A stretch of 64,000 bases of DNA from Hoeflea_A sp965204935 (GTDB taxonomy: Bacteria; Pseudomonadota; Alphaproteobacteria; Rhizobiales; Rhizobiaceae): the NCBI RefSeq assembly GCF_965204935.1, contig NZ_CBDBFO010000002.1, one strand, 5' to 3'. A program made the position numbers and the translations under genes. Each line of letters starts with the position of its first letter. The stretch's first letter is position 1. The notes under the pieces were generated by a model. The model was not told where the DNA came from. It saw only the letters and a list, made by a program, of their open reading frames with translations, and did not search any database. Shown here piece by piece: positions 17,283 to 26,576 of this stretch.

Positions 17283-18371
17283 TTAAAGTCTGTTTTCGGT
17301 TTGTGCGTCGAAAACCGATGCGCTGACGGGATCAAATCCGATGTTCAGCGTCTCACCGACTTCGACATTCTTTTGTCCGTCCAGGCGGAAGCGGAATTCC
17401 TGTTCGGCGAGCGTCGTCCACACGAGCGTGTCCGACCCCATCGGCTCCACGACCTCGACTGAGATCTCCTGCGAGAACGCCTTCTGCGCTGCCTCATGAC
17501 CGACCGACACGTGCTCGGGCCGTACGCCGAGCCATGCGTCGGAGCCTTCCAGGGCATGCCCGTTCTCAAACTTGTAGCGCGACAGGTCGACATCGACACC
17601 GCCTGTTGCAAAGCGCGGCTTGTCGCCGCCATTGAGCTTGCCCTGCATGAAATTCATGCCGGGCGAACCGATGAATCCGGCCACATATTTGTTGACAGGG
17701 TGGTTGTAGATGACATGCGGCGTGTCGAGCTGCTGCACCTTGCCGCCGCGCATGATGGCGATCCTGTCGGCGAGGGTGAGGGCTTCGATCTGATCGTGGG
17801 TCACATAAATCATCGTGTTGCTGAGACGCTGGTGCAGGCGCTTGATCTCGACGCGCAACTCGGCGCGCAGCTTGGCGTCCAGATTGGAGAGCGGCTCGTC
17901 GAAGAGGAACACATCGACCTCGCGAACCAGAGCGCGGCCGATGGCAACGCGCTGGCGCTGTCCTCCGGAGAGCTGCGACGGCTTGCGCTTCAGGAGCGGC
18001 TCGATCTGCAGGATTGCCGCCGCTCGGGCCACCCTTTCCGCGATTTCCGTTCTCGGCACGCCGGCATTTTTCAGCCCGAAGGAGAGATTGCCTTCGACGC
18101 TCATCTGCGGATAGAGCGCATAGGACTGGAAGACCATGCCAATGCCACGGTCCTTCGGCTCCTTCCAGGTGACATTGTTGCCCTTGATGAAGATTTGACC
18201 GTCGGAGATATCGAGCAGCCCGGCGATGCAGTTAAGCAGGGTGGACTTGCCGCAGCCCGAGGCGCCGAGCAGGACGAGGAACTCGCCGTCCTGAATGTCC
18301 AGATTGAGATCCTCCAGCACTTTCAGGTCACCGAAGTTCAATGAAAGGTTCTTGATTTCGATGCTTTTCAT
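17283..18371 (-). CDS. CUT1 sugar ABC transporter ATP-binding protein (MsmK/UgpC type)
   Basis: This 362-residue ATPase has Walker A GASGCGKST, signature LSGGQRQRVAIGRA, Walker B VFLFDEPLSNLD and a switch histidine in YVTHDQIEA. A C-terminal regulatory OB-type domain (roughly residues 235-362, GVRPEHVSV) is characteristic of CUT1 ATPases. It follows the second permease gene by 4 bp. It energises import of the sugar bound by the protein encoded at 21.2-22.4 kb. Because the first permease gene is disrupted, this ATPase may have no complete partner unless it is shared. Confidence 0.93.
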   Translation of the reverse strand: MKSIEIKNLSLNFGDLKVLEDLNLDIQDGEFLVLLGASGCGKSTLLNCIAGLLDISDGQIFIKGNNVTWKEPKDRGIGMVFQSYALYPQMSVEGNLSFGLKNAGVPRTEIAERVARAAAILQIEPLLKRKPSQLSGGQRQRVAIGRALVREVDVFLFDEPLSNLDAKLRAELRVEIKRLHQRLSNTMIYVTHDQIEALTLADRIAIMRGGKVQQLDTPHVIYNHPVNKYVAGFIGSPGMNFMQGKLNGGDKPRFATGGVDVDLSRYKFENGHALEGSDAWLGVRPEHVSVGHEAAQKAFSQEISVEVVEPMGSDTLVWTTLAEQEFRFRLDGQKNVEVGETLNIGFDPVSASVFDAQTENRL

Positions 18372-18375
18372 GGGA

Positions 18376-19263
18376 CTAACCTTTCACCGCACCCGCCGCG
18401 ATGCCGCGGACGAAGTATTTGCCGGACAGGAAGTAGATCAGCAGCGGGACGCCGCCTGTCAGGATCGTTGCTGCCATGTTGACGTTGTATTCTTTCACGC
18501 CCTGGGTGGTGTTGACGATATTGTTGAGTTGAACGGTCATCGGGAAGTTCTGGGTTCCGGCGAAGATGACGCCGAACAGGAAGTCATTCCAGATGCCGGT
18601 GACCTGCAGGATGATGGCCACGACGAAGATCGGCGGTGACATCGGCACCATGATCTTCAGGAAAACGCCCCAGAAACCTGCCCCGTCGACCCGTGCGGCC
18701 TTGAACAATTCCTGCGGCAGTGATGCGAAGTAGTTGCGGAAGAGCAGGGTCAGGATCGGCATGCCGAAGATCGTGTGGATGAAGATGACGCCTGCGAGCG
18801 ATCCGAATATGCCGAGCTCTCTCGTGATGATGACAAGCGGATAAAGCATCACCTGGTAGGGGATGAAGGAGCCGAAGATGAGGATGGTGAAGAACACCTC
18901 GGCGCCACGGAACCGCCAGAAGGAAAGGGCGTAGCCATTTACCGAGGCAATGGCGATCGAGATGATGACGCTGGGGATCAGGATCTGCACGGAGTTCCAG
19001 AAGCCAACCTTGAGGCCTTCACAGTAAAGGCCGGTGCAGGCGCTGTCCCACGCCTTGATCCAGGGCTCGAATGTGACCTCGACCGGGGGCGCGAAAATGT
19101 TTCCGAGGCGGATTTCCGGCATGCCCTTCAGCGATGTCATGACCATCACATAGAGCGGCAGGAGATAGTAAAGCGCCGCAACGATGAGGACCGAGTAGAT
19201 CATGATCCTTGTCGGATCGAGAACGCGTTTCGGGCGCGGGCCGATGGCTTCCATGGTCGACAT
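18376..19263 (-). CDS. CUT1 sugar ABC transporter permease (MalG/GtsC type)
   Basis: This 295-residue inner-membrane protein has six hydrophobic segments and the EAA loop SLPQELFKAARVDGAGFWGVF that docks the ATPase. ADSTACTGLYCEG-like periplasmic insertion with two cysteines after the first helix is of the kind seen in glucose/glucoside importers. It is intact and starts 4 bp after the stop of the first permease gene, so its expression may suffer from the IS insertion upstream. Confidence 0.9.
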   Translation of the reverse strand: MSTMEAIGPRPKRVLDPTRIMIYSVLIVAALYYLLPLYVMVMTSLKGMPEIRLGNIFAPPVEVTFEPWIKAWDSACTGLYCEGLKVGFWNSVQILIPSVIISIAIASVNGYALSFWRFRGAEVFFTILIFGSFIPYQVMLYPLVIITRELGIFGSLAGVIFIHTIFGMPILTLLFRNYFASLPQELFKAARVDGAGFWGVFLKIMVPMSPPIFVVAIILQVTGIWNDFLFGVIFAGTQNFPMTVQLNNIVNTTQGVKEYNVNMAATILTGGVPLLIYFLSGKYFVRGIAAGAVKG

Positions 19264-19608
19264 GGCGCTACCCTTTCTTCTTGCCGTATTCGAGATAGAT
19301 CCAGGGGATCAGGATGATCAGCACCGTCGTCAGCATGACGGTGGATGCGGCAAGGGCCTGGCCCACATTGGCGCGCGCGAACATGAAATCGTAGACATAT
19401 TTGGCGGGAACTTCCGAGGCGATGCCGGGACCGCCGGCCGTCATGGCGACGACGAGGTCGTAAAGGCGCACGATGCCTGAAGCGATGATGACCAGTGTGG
19501 TGACGAAGACGCCGCGCATCATCGGGATGACCACGAAGATATAGGTCTTCCACTTCGGGATGCCGTCGACACGTGCCGCTTTCCATATTTCATCATCGAC
19601 GGCTCTAA

Positions 19609-20540
19609 GAGCCGGATTTAAAAGTAGTTGAGCGATATCAATGGTTTGTGATTCAACAGTCTTTTCAAAGAAGATGGAGAATCACGATGCCATGGAATGA
19701 TATCGCCCGCGCCGAACATAACAGAGACCATTTGAGATTTCCAAGCGATTTGACCGATGAGGAATGGACGATACTTGCCCCGTTCATTCCGCCGGCAAAA
19801 CGGGGTGGACGACCGCGTACGACCGATATGCGCGAGGTGATGAACGCGATCCTTTATATCGCAACCAGCGGCTGCCAGTGGCGCATGCTGCCGAAGCAGT
19901 TCCCACCGGTATCGACGGTACGTGGCTATTTCTACACCTGGAGCCGCATGGGTCTTTTTGCAGCCATCAATCACCTCCTGGTCCTCAATACCCGCGAACT
20001 GGAAGGCCGCGCGGCTTCACCGACGGCCGGCGTGATCGACAGCCAGAGCGTGAAAACCACCGAAAGCGGGGGCGTTCGCGGCTATGACGCCGGCAAGAAG
20101 GTCAAGGGCCGCAAGCGACACATCGTCACCGATACGATCGGCCTGATGCTGTTCATCATCGTTCACGCCGCCAACATTCAGGACAGGGACGGGGCCTGCG
20201 ACCTGATCAGGGCTGTCGGCGACCGCTTCCCCTGGCTGCGCCACATCTTCGCCGATGGCGCCTATGCGGGACCGAAGTTGCGAGCAGCGCTCGCGGGGCA
20301 TGGCGACTGGACGGTCGAGACCGTCAAGCGCTGCGACAGCGCAGTCGGTTTCAAGGTTCTGCCGCGTCGATGGGTGGTGGAACGAACTTTCGCCTGGCTC
20401 GGGCGCTGCCGCAGACTGGCCCGGGACTGGGAGAGGACCATCCAGAACTCAACCGCGTGGGCGTTCATAGCAAGCATCCGGTTCATGACGCGGCGTCTCG
20501 CAAGGTATTGTTACGTTTGAATAACTTTTGAATCCGGCTC
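19609..20540 (+). mobile_element. IS5-family element, IS1031-like subgroup, copy 2 (inside permease gene)
   Basis: This 932-bp element has near-perfect terminal repeats: left GAGCCGGATTTAAAAGTAG, right (reverse complement) GAGCCGGATTCAAAAGTTA. TAA is duplicated at 19606-19608 and 20541-20543, the 3-bp TNA duplication of the IS1031 subgroup. It is a different element from copy 1: the transposases are clearly diverged and the terminal repeats share only the first GAG. Confidence 0.93.
19687..20520 (+). CDS. IS5-family DDE transposase (copy 2)
   Basis: This intact 277-residue transposase has DLTDEEWTILAPFIPP at the N-terminus and the DDE core VIDSQSVKT, IFADGAYAG and RRWVVERTFAW. GVRGYDAGKKVKGRKRH is the IS5/IS1031 hallmark. 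The start is the ATG at 19687; a longer frame would begin in the terminal repeat. It is transcribed opposite to the permease gene it interrupts. Confidence 0.95.
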   Translation: MPWNDIARAEHNRDHLRFPSDLTDEEWTILAPFIPPAKRGGRPRTTDMREVMNAILYIATSGCQWRMLPKQFPPVSTVRGYFYTWSRMGLFAAINHLLVLNTRELEGRAASPTAGVIDSQSVKTTESGGVRGYDAGKKVKGRKRHIVTDTIGLMLFIIVHAANIQDRDGACDLIRAVGDRFPWLRHIFADGAYAGPKLRAALAGHGDWTVETVKRCDSAVGFKVLPRRWVVERTFAWLGRCRRLARDWERTIQNSTAWAFIASIRFMTRRLARYCYV

Positions 20541-21163
20541 TAAGGCCGGCGAGCATCAGCGCCATGACAAATCCGGTGCCTTGCCAGATGCCGGCGATCA
20601 GCAGCGCGTAGATTACCGTGTCGCGGTCGGCGATCAGATCGAAGGTGAAACTTTCCCAGCCGAGATTGCGCACCGCCTCCTGCAGGCCCAGCGTCGGGTT
20701 GAGGATCCATTGCCACACGACACCGGTGACGATGAAGGACAGTGCGAAGGGATAGAGATAGATGGTCCGGAAGGTGTTCTCGAAGCGGATCTTCTGATCC
20801 ATGAAGGCGGCCAGAACAAAGCCGACGACCAGGGAAAAGACCAGAGAAAAGATCCCGTAAAACGCGATGTTCTCGACCGATTTGTTCCAGCGCGACGTAT
20901 TGAAAAGCCGGTCGTACTGGGCAAATCCGACAAATTCGTTGACGGGCAGGGCCCGCGACGCCGAGAACGAATAGACCACGGTCCACAACGAGCATCCGAC
21001 AAAGACGATCATCGTCGTCAGGATCATCGGGGTCGCGGCGACCTTGGCATTCAGATTGCGAAAATAGGGATTGGGTCGGTCCTGGTTCGCCATGGCTCTG
21101 CTCCGGGGAGGTGGGCACCGGCCAGCGGCCGGCACCCGGGGAATGCTTGGCGTACGTTCTTGA

Positions 21164-22405
21164 TCAGTCGGCGTTTGCGACGATCTCGACGTAGCGCTCT
21201 TGAGCTTCCTGAGGCGTCATGCCCGGATCGTTGAAGAACTCGACCCAAAGGTCCTCGAACTGACCTTGCGTATCGGACGACCAGGTCTGCTCGCCGGACG
21301 GCAGGATGTTGTCGGGGTTCTCGAGAATGGCGAGGCCCTTCTTCATGCAGTCATTGGCTGCGGAGAGATCGATGTCACCGCGAATGGGCAGCGATCCCTT
21401 CTTCAGGTTGAAATCCACCTGCACGGCTTTCGAGACCAGCAGCGATGCAAGATCCATCTGTGCCTTGACGATCTCGGGATTGTCGTCGGCAGGTTTCGGG
21501 AAATAGAAAGCATCTCCACCCGTGTCGAGCACCGGATACACGCCGAGGCCGGGCAGACAATCATATTCCTTGCCGGCGGTCTGGCCTGCCACACCGAATT
21601 CGCCTTGAGCCCAGTCGCCCATGATCTGCGCGCCAGCCTTGCCGGTGATCACCATGTTGGCTGCGTCGTTCCAGGCGCGGCCGACATAGCCGTCGTCAAC
21701 CATGTCGCGCGCAGCGGCGATAGCTTCGAATACCTTGGCCATCTCGGGACTGGCGGCCGCTTCAGCGCTCTTGTCCGCATTGACCTTGCGGTAAAGATCA
21801 ACACCACCAAGCGCCACTGTAAAGACGCCGGCCATGCCATTGATCTGCCAGGGCTCGCCACCAACAGCGAGCGGAATCACGCCGGCTTCGCGCAGCTTCG
21901 GCGCGGCGGCTTCAAATTCATTCCAATTGGTCGGTACGGCAAGTCCGTTGTCCTCGAACACGCCGCGGTTCAACCACATCCACTGGAAGGAGTGGATATT
22001 GACCGGCACACAGTAGATCTTGCCGTCGTAGCGGCACGCATCGAGCAGTTTTGCCGGGCGGATGATGTCGGCCCAGCCTTCCTTCTCGGCAAGTTCCGTC
22101 AGATCCGTCATCAGGCCGGCCTTGACCAGGTCTTCAGCGTCGCGCCCGGTATTGAGCTGTGTCGCGCCCATCGGGTCGCCACCTGAAATACGGCTGATAA
22201 TGATCGGCCGCGCATTGCCGCCGCCGGCGATAGCGCCGTCGACCCATGTGTTGCCGCTGGCATTGAACGCGTCGGCGAAAACCTTCACGGCAGCTGCTTC
22301 GCCGCCCGATGTCCACCAATGCGTGACTTCCAGTTCCGTCGCAGAAGCCGCGACCGTACCGGCAAGGATTGTCGTTGCTGCAAGAGCTGTCCTGATGCGA
22401 TCCAT
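21164..22405 (-). CDS. CUT1 sugar ABC transporter substrate-binding protein
   Basis: This 413-residue family-1 solute-binding protein has a Sec signal peptide (MDRIRTALAATTILAG..., probable cleavage after ASA). The mature part begins LEVTHWWTSGGEAAAVKVF, typical of glucose/glucoside-binding proteins of the GtsA kind. Three cysteines (LDACRYDGKIYC, NDCMKKG) and aromatic residues (WMWLNR, WQINGM) fit a sugar-binding cleft. GGAGG five bases before the ATG supports the start. It is the first gene of the operon and follows two strong palindromes. The exact sugar is not readable from the sequence. Confidence 0.9.
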   Translation of the reverse strand: MDRIRTALAATTILAGTVAASATELEVTHWWTSGGEAAAVKVFADAFNASGNTWVDGAIAGGGNARPIIISRISGGDPMGATQLNTGRDAEDLVKAGLMTDLTELAEKEGWADIIRPAKLLDACRYDGKIYCVPVNIHSFQWMWLNRGVFEDNGLAVPTNWNEFEAAAPKLREAGVIPLAVGGEPWQINGMAGVFTVALGGVDLYRKVNADKSAEAAASPEMAKVFEAIAAARDMVDDGYVGRAWNDAANMVITGKAGAQIMGDWAQGEFGVAGQTAGKEYDCLPGLGVYPVLDTGGDAFYFPKPADDNPEIVKAQMDLASLLVSKAVQVDFNLKKGSLPIRGDIDLSAANDCMKKGLAILENPDNILPSGEQTWSSDTQGQFEDLWVEFFNDPGMTPQEAQERYVEIVANAD

Positions 22406-22471
22406 ATGATCCTCCCATGGGGGCGCTTTTCTCCCGATGCGCCCGGATAGTGCTGTAAGACTGATGCACAA

Positions 22472-22516
22472 GTAATCGATTACATTAGACGGTAGATCAC
22501 TTTGTAATCGATTACA
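22472..22516. promoter_or_regulatory. Paired LacI-type operators upstream of the sugar operon
   Basis: GTAATCGATTAC at 22472-22483 and TGTAATCGATTACA at 22503-22516 are perfect palindromes with a central CG, the hallmark of LacI/GalR operators. Their centres are 32 bp apart, about three helical turns, so two repressor dimers could bind the same DNA face. They lie 67-111 bp upstream of the binding-protein ATG. No LacI-family gene is in the window, so the regulator must be encoded elsewhere. Confidence 0.8.
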
Positions 22517-22705
22517 TTCTATAGGATGCGCATTGGTGTCCAGTCTGTCAAGCGAATATTGCAATTGGCGCCGTATTCACCGGTCGGCGCTGCTTCAGCG
22601 GCTATATGAAAGGGCCGACAACGCAATCGGAAGATCCCGAACCGTCTCGGAAAATCAATGGTTTCCTCGAAAGATGTAATGTCGGCGTCGATCCGCTGAC
22701 CGGCG

Positions 22706-23356
22706 CTAGGGGCTGTGGACGGGAAAATCCGTCGACTGCACAACCACGTCCGCGGCGCGGGAGTTCGACAGCACGCGTTCGGCGTTCGGTATATCGTTGC
22801 CGCCCGCCTTTTCTTCTGCTGCAGCCCGTTCGTAACCGAGATCCAGCCAGCGTGCCACCAGTCGCTCGCGCAGTTCGGCGATCGGTGCCGACAGGAAGAC
22901 CGTCAGGTCAAAAAAGGGCTCCAGCCGGTGCCACGGCTCCTCTTCCAGAAGCAGGTAATTACCTTCCACGAGCACAAAGCGGCAGTTCCTTTTGACCACA
23001 ACACCATCGCCGCGTACCCGGTCGTTGGCGCGGTCGAATTGCGGCACGGAAACATCGCCCGTGTTCCGTTTCAGCTTCTGGACAAGATCCACAAAGCCGA
23101 TGGCGTCGAAGGTTTCCGGGGCGCCCTTGCGATGCCTGAGCCCCATTCTGTCGAGTGTTTCATTGTCCAGATGAAAGCCATCCATCGGAACCACCGAGGC
23201 ACTTTCACCCGCCGACTTGAGCTGCCGGTCAAGGCCGGAAGACAGGGTGGACTTTCCGGCACCCGGCGGACCGGCGATCGCCACGATCACACGTTCACTT
23301 TCGCCCGCGGCCGCAAGAACCGTCTCCAGCAGATCCTGCGAAGGTTGTTCGTTCAT
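22706..23356 (-). CDS. frcK: P-loop sugar/nucleoside kinase-like protein FrcK
   Basis: This 216-residue P-loop kinase of the pantothenate/uridine kinase-like group has Walker A GPPGAGKST, VPMDGFHLDNETLD in the substrate region and VEGNYLLLEE as the Walker B-like strand. It is the fourth gene of frcBCAK, where FrcK accompanies the fructose importer in Sinorhizobium; its exact substrate there is not firmly established. The ATG overlaps the end of frcA by 4 bp. It could phosphorylate the imported sugar or a derivative. Confidence 0.85.
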   Translation of the reverse strand: MNEQPSQDLLETVLAAAGESERVIVAIAGPPGAGKSTLSSGLDRQLKSAGESASVVPMDGFHLDNETLDRMGLRHRKGAPETFDAIGFVDLVQKLKRNTGDVSVPQFDRANDRVRGDGVVVKRNCRFVLVEGNYLLLEEEPWHRLEPFFDLTVFLSAPIAELRERLVARWLDLGYERAAAEEKAGGNDIPNAERVLSNSRAADVVVQSTDFPVHSP

Positions 23357-24129
23357 GCAGCTTCCATCTGCTCAGGCAGTTTTGCGCCTGTCATGTAGGC
23401 GACCGCGTCGGACATCGAGTGTTCCTTGGGATCGATCACACAAAGCCTTTTGCCGAGCCGGTGAACATGTATGCGGTCGGCCACTTCGAAAACATGCGGC
23501 ATGTTGTGCGAAATCAGCACAATCGGAAGGCCGCGCGATTTGACATCCAGGATAAGGTCGAGCACGCGGCGCGACTCCTTGACGCCCAGGGCAGCGGTCG
23601 GCTCATCCATGATGATGACCTTGGAACCGAAGGCCGCGGCACGCGCCACGGCAACGCCTTGTCGCTGGCCGCCGGAGAGCGTCTCGACCGCCTGGCCGAT
23701 GTTCTGGATGGTCAGAAGGCCGAGTTCGCTCAATTTGTCACGGGCGAATTTTTCCATGGCCGGTCGGTCGAGTTTGCGAAACAGTTTGCCGGCAATACCC
23801 GGCTTTCGCCATTCGCGGCCGAGAAACATGTTGTCGGCAATGGAAAGGGCAGGGGAGAGCGCAAGATTCTGGTAAACGGTCTCGACACCGGCCTGTTGCG
23901 CCTCGATCGGATTGTGGAATTGGACCGGCTTGCCATCCAGCCTGATCTCACCCTCATCGGGCACCACGGCGCCCGATATGGCCTTGATCATGGTCGATTT
24001 TCCGGCGCCATTGTCACCGATGACGGCCAGGATCTCACCCGGATACAGGTCGAAATCAGCATGGTCCAGCGCAACCACCCGCCCGTAGCGTTTGACGAGG
24101 TTGCGTGCGGTCAGAATGGGCTCGCTCAT
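23353..24129 (-). CDS. frcA: Fructose-type ABC transporter ATP-binding protein FrcA
   Basis: This 258-residue protein has a single nucleotide-binding domain with Walker A GDNGAGKST, signature LSGGQRQGVAVARA and Walker B VIIMDEPTAAL. Most CUT2 ATPases (RbsA, XylG) carry two such domains; the single-domain form is typical of FrcA. The ATG at 24129 overlaps the permease stop by 4 bp, so the start is well supported. It powers uptake through FrcC of the sugar delivered by FrcB. Confidence 0.9.
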   Translation of the reverse strand: MSEPILTARNLVKRYGRVVALDHADFDLYPGEILAVIGDNGAGKSTMIKAISGAVVPDEGEIRLDGKPVQFHNPIEAQQAGVETVYQNLALSPALSIADNMFLGREWRKPGIAGKLFRKLDRPAMEKFARDKLSELGLLTIQNIGQAVETLSGGQRQGVAVARAAAFGSKVIIMDEPTAALGVKESRRVLDLILDVKSRGLPIVLISHNMPHVFEVADRIHVHRLGKRLCVIDPKEHSMSDAVAYMTGAKLPEQMEAA

Positions 24130-25202
24130 ACCGAAATCTTCCTTATCCACTGGTCGATTGCGACCGCCGAGATGATGAGCACGCCGATCAGCAGGTAGGT
24201 CCACTGCGGATCCGTTCCGATCATGCGCAGGCCCAGCGAGAAAACGCCGACGATCAGTGCGCCGAACATCATGCCGAGGATCGAGCCACGGCCGCCGAAG
24301 AGCGAAATGCCGCCGATCACAACGGCGGTGATGGATTCGATATTGGCAAACTGTCCGGCGGTCGGCGATACCGAACCAATACGGCCGATCAGGACCCAGC
24401 CGGCCAGCGCGCAGATGAGGCCTGCGCAGACATAGACCGAGATGAGCGTTCGCTTGACGCGGACGCCTGCCAGTTCCGCCGCATCCGGGTCGTCGCCGAT
24501 CGCATAGACGTGCCGGCCCCAGGAGGTGTGATTCAGGATGTAGTTGAGCAACAGGACCAGCAACACCATGGTGATGACGCCGAAGGTCAGCACCGCACCG
24601 CCGATATTAATCTTGTTGCCGAAGAACTGGAGCAGCGGCGCGGCTTTCGATATGTCCTGGCTGCGGATCGTCTCGTTTGCCGAATAGAGAAAGTTCGATG
24701 CCAGGATGATCTGCCACATGCCCAGCGTCACGATGAAGGGCGGCAGGCGCACCAGGGCCACCAGTGCCCCATTGATGAAGCCGCAAAGACCGCCCACGGC
24801 AAACCCGCAAAGCACGGCGATTTCCGGCGGCAGCCCGTAGCGGAAGGTGAACTGGCCCATGACAACCGACGACAGCACCATGATCGCCCCGACTGAAAGG
24901 TCGATGCCGGCGGTCAGAATGACCAGCGTCTGGGCAGCCCCGACAAATCCGACGATCGCTACCTGTTGCAGGATTAGCGTCATGGCAAAGGGCGAGAAGA
25001 ATTTCGACCCGAGAATGGCACCGAAAATGATCAGCGACAGCACAAGCACGATGAGTGGAACCGCCGCCGGATTGGAGTGCAGGATGTGCTGCACTTTTTC
25101 CAGTGGCGAGCGAGACTGGTGGTCGAAGGAAGCGACCTCGGTGGCGCTTTGATCCAGAACCTGCTCGAAGTCCTGCCCTGTTTTCTCAGTGGTCTCGGGC
25201 AT
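24126..25202 (-). CDS. frcC: Fructose-type ABC transporter permease FrcC
   Basis: This 358-residue CUT2 permease has a cytosolic N-terminus of about 50 residues and around eight to ten hydrophobic segments. AAQTLVILTAGIDLSVGAIM and AVVIGGISLFGGRGSILG are the conserved blocks of the RbsC/FrcC family. The start at MPETTEK follows AGGGGA. It lies 170 bp downstream of frcB, a longer gap than the frcC-frcA-frcK overlaps, as often seen after an abundant binding protein. Confidence 0.9.
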   Translation of the reverse strand: MPETTEKTGQDFEQVLDQSATEVASFDHQSRSPLEKVQHILHSNPAAVPLIVLVLSLIIFGAILGSKFFSPFAMTLILQQVAIVGFVGAAQTLVILTAGIDLSVGAIMVLSSVVMGQFTFRYGLPPEIAVLCGFAVGGLCGFINGALVALVRLPPFIVTLGMWQIILASNFLYSANETIRSQDISKAAPLLQFFGNKINIGGAVLTFGVITMVLLVLLLNYILNHTSWGRHVYAIGDDPDAAELAGVRVKRTLISVYVCAGLICALAGWVLIGRIGSVSPTAGQFANIESITAVVIGGISLFGGRGSILGMMFGALIVGVFSLGLRMIGTDPQWTYLLIGVLIISAVAIDQWIRKISV

Positions 25203-25372
25203 TGCCGTTTCCCCTGTTGATATGGCGCTGCCCGCCGGCCGGATCCGGTTTTGCGGATCGCCGTGACAGGTCTTGCCAGTCGTCAAGCATTGTTGTGGAC
25301 GTGTGCGGCTTTGTAAATGTCCGCCGCGGCCCGGGCATTACATTGCCCGGGCCTTGGATTGTCAGGCCGGGA

Positions 25373-26398
25373 TCAGCCCCAGCACTTGTCCATACCCTCT
25401 TTCGTGTCGATGGAGGGTACACCATCGGCCGGCTTGTCAGTCACCAGCGAAACGCCGGTATCGTAGAAATCCTTGCCTTCGGTGTTTGTCGGCTTGGTTC
25501 CGTCCTTCGCCCAGGCGGCGATGGCTTCGATGCCCAGCGACGCCATCAGCAGCGGATATTGCTGCGACGTTGCGCCGATCACGCCTTCTACGATGTTCTG
25601 AACGCCCGGGCACCCGCCGTCGACTGAGACGATAAGAACGTCGTTTTCACGGCCAACGGCCTTGAGCGCTTCATAGGCGCCGGCGGCGGCCGGTTCGTTG
25701 ATCGTGTAGACGACATTGATGAACGGATCCTTCTGAAGAAGGTTTTCCATCGCAGTGCGGCCGCCTTCCTCGTTCCCGGCGGTGACATCATGACCGACAA
25801 TGCGCGGGTCATCCTCGTCGCCCCATTTGCTCGGATCCTTAACGTCGATGCCGAAGCCGGTCATGAATCCCTGGTCGCGCAATACGCCCACCGACGGCTG
25901 GCTGACGGCAAGGTCGAGCATGCCGATCTTGGCATTCTTGGCCTCGTCGCCAAGGGTGGCGGCGGCCCACTGGCCGATCAGTTCACCGGCCAAGAAATTG
26001 TCAGTCGCGAAAGTGGCATCTGCGGCATCGATCGGCTCAAGCGGCGTGTCAAGCGCGATCACGAGAAGTCCGGCGTCACGCGCCTGGGTAACGGCCGGAA
26101 CGATGCCTTTCGTGTCCGATGCCGTGATCAATATGCCCTTGGCGCCGTCGGCGATGCAGGTTTCGATCGCCGCGACCTGGCTTTCGGAATCGCCATCGAT
26201 ACGACCGGCATAGGATTTGAGCTCGATGCCGAGTTCATTCGCTTTCGCCGTGGCGCCTTCCTTCATTTTAACGAAGAAGGGATTGGTGTCGGTCTTGGTA
26301 ATCAGGCAGGCGCCGACATTTTGCGCATGTGCGGTGCCTATGCCTGCGACGCTGAGTGCGAGCGCGCCAAGAGTTGCTTTGATGAGTGAACGCTTCAT
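25373..26398 (-). CDS. frcB: Fructose-type periplasmic sugar-binding protein FrcB
   Basis: This 341-residue CUT2 binding protein has a signal peptide ending AHAQN. The mature protein begins VGACLITKTDTNPFFVKMKEG, typical of ribose/fructose-binding proteins. GILITASDTKGIVPAV, TFATDNFLAGELIG and VSVDGGCPGVQ are family binding-cleft segments. GGGAGG upstream of the ATG gives a strong ribosome site. It is the first gene of frcBCAK and is divergent from the ROK regulator. The fructose assignment comes from conserved gene order. Confidence 0.9.
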   Translation of the reverse strand: MKRSLIKATLGALALSVAGIGTAHAQNVGACLITKTDTNPFFVKMKEGATAKANELGIELKSYAGRIDGDSESQVAAIETCIADGAKGILITASDTKGIVPAVTQARDAGLLVIALDTPLEPIDAADATFATDNFLAGELIGQWAAATLGDEAKNAKIGMLDLAVSQPSVGVLRDQGFMTGFGIDVKDPSKWGDEDDPRIVGHDVTAGNEEGGRTAMENLLQKDPFINVVYTINEPAAAGAYEALKAVGRENDVLIVSVDGGCPGVQNIVEGVIGATSQQYPLLMASLGIEAIAAWAKDGTKPTNTEGKDFYDTGVSLVTDKPADGVPSIDTKEGMDKCWG

Positions 26399-26576
26399 GA
26401 TGATCCTCCCGATTCATCGATGTTCGACTGCCCGAAACGTCCGCGTATTGCGGACAGGCAAGGCAGACCTGACGCGAAGACTGCCCGTTAGGGAGTCGAA
26501 CGGATAACGCATCCGCTGCGCCGCTATGGCTTACAGAGACCTGGAGGCCTTTCACGACCCCGTGGTCCGTTTGGTT

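Larger units (their letters stand above)
19268..21093 (-). pseudogene. CUT1 sugar ABC transporter permease (MalF/GtsB type), split by an insertion sequence
   Basis: The N-terminal part (from MANQDRPNPYFRNL at 21093 to about 20541) and the C-terminal part (19608 to 19268) flank the second insertion sequence. Removing the 932-bp element and one TAA copy (935 bp) puts the two parts in the same frame. It restores a continuous EAA loop reading MLAGLRAVDDEIWKAARVDG, with an intact protein of about 296 residues. The insertion lies inside the ATPase-docking loop, so the protein cannot function as encoded. GGAG upstream of the ATG supports the start. The insertion looks recent because both halves are otherwise undamaged. 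Confidence 0.93.

Noticed and set aside
9924..20540. Composite transposon formed by the two IS5-family elements
   Set aside because: The elements have different terminal repeats and diverged transposases, each with its own target duplication, so they inserted independently.
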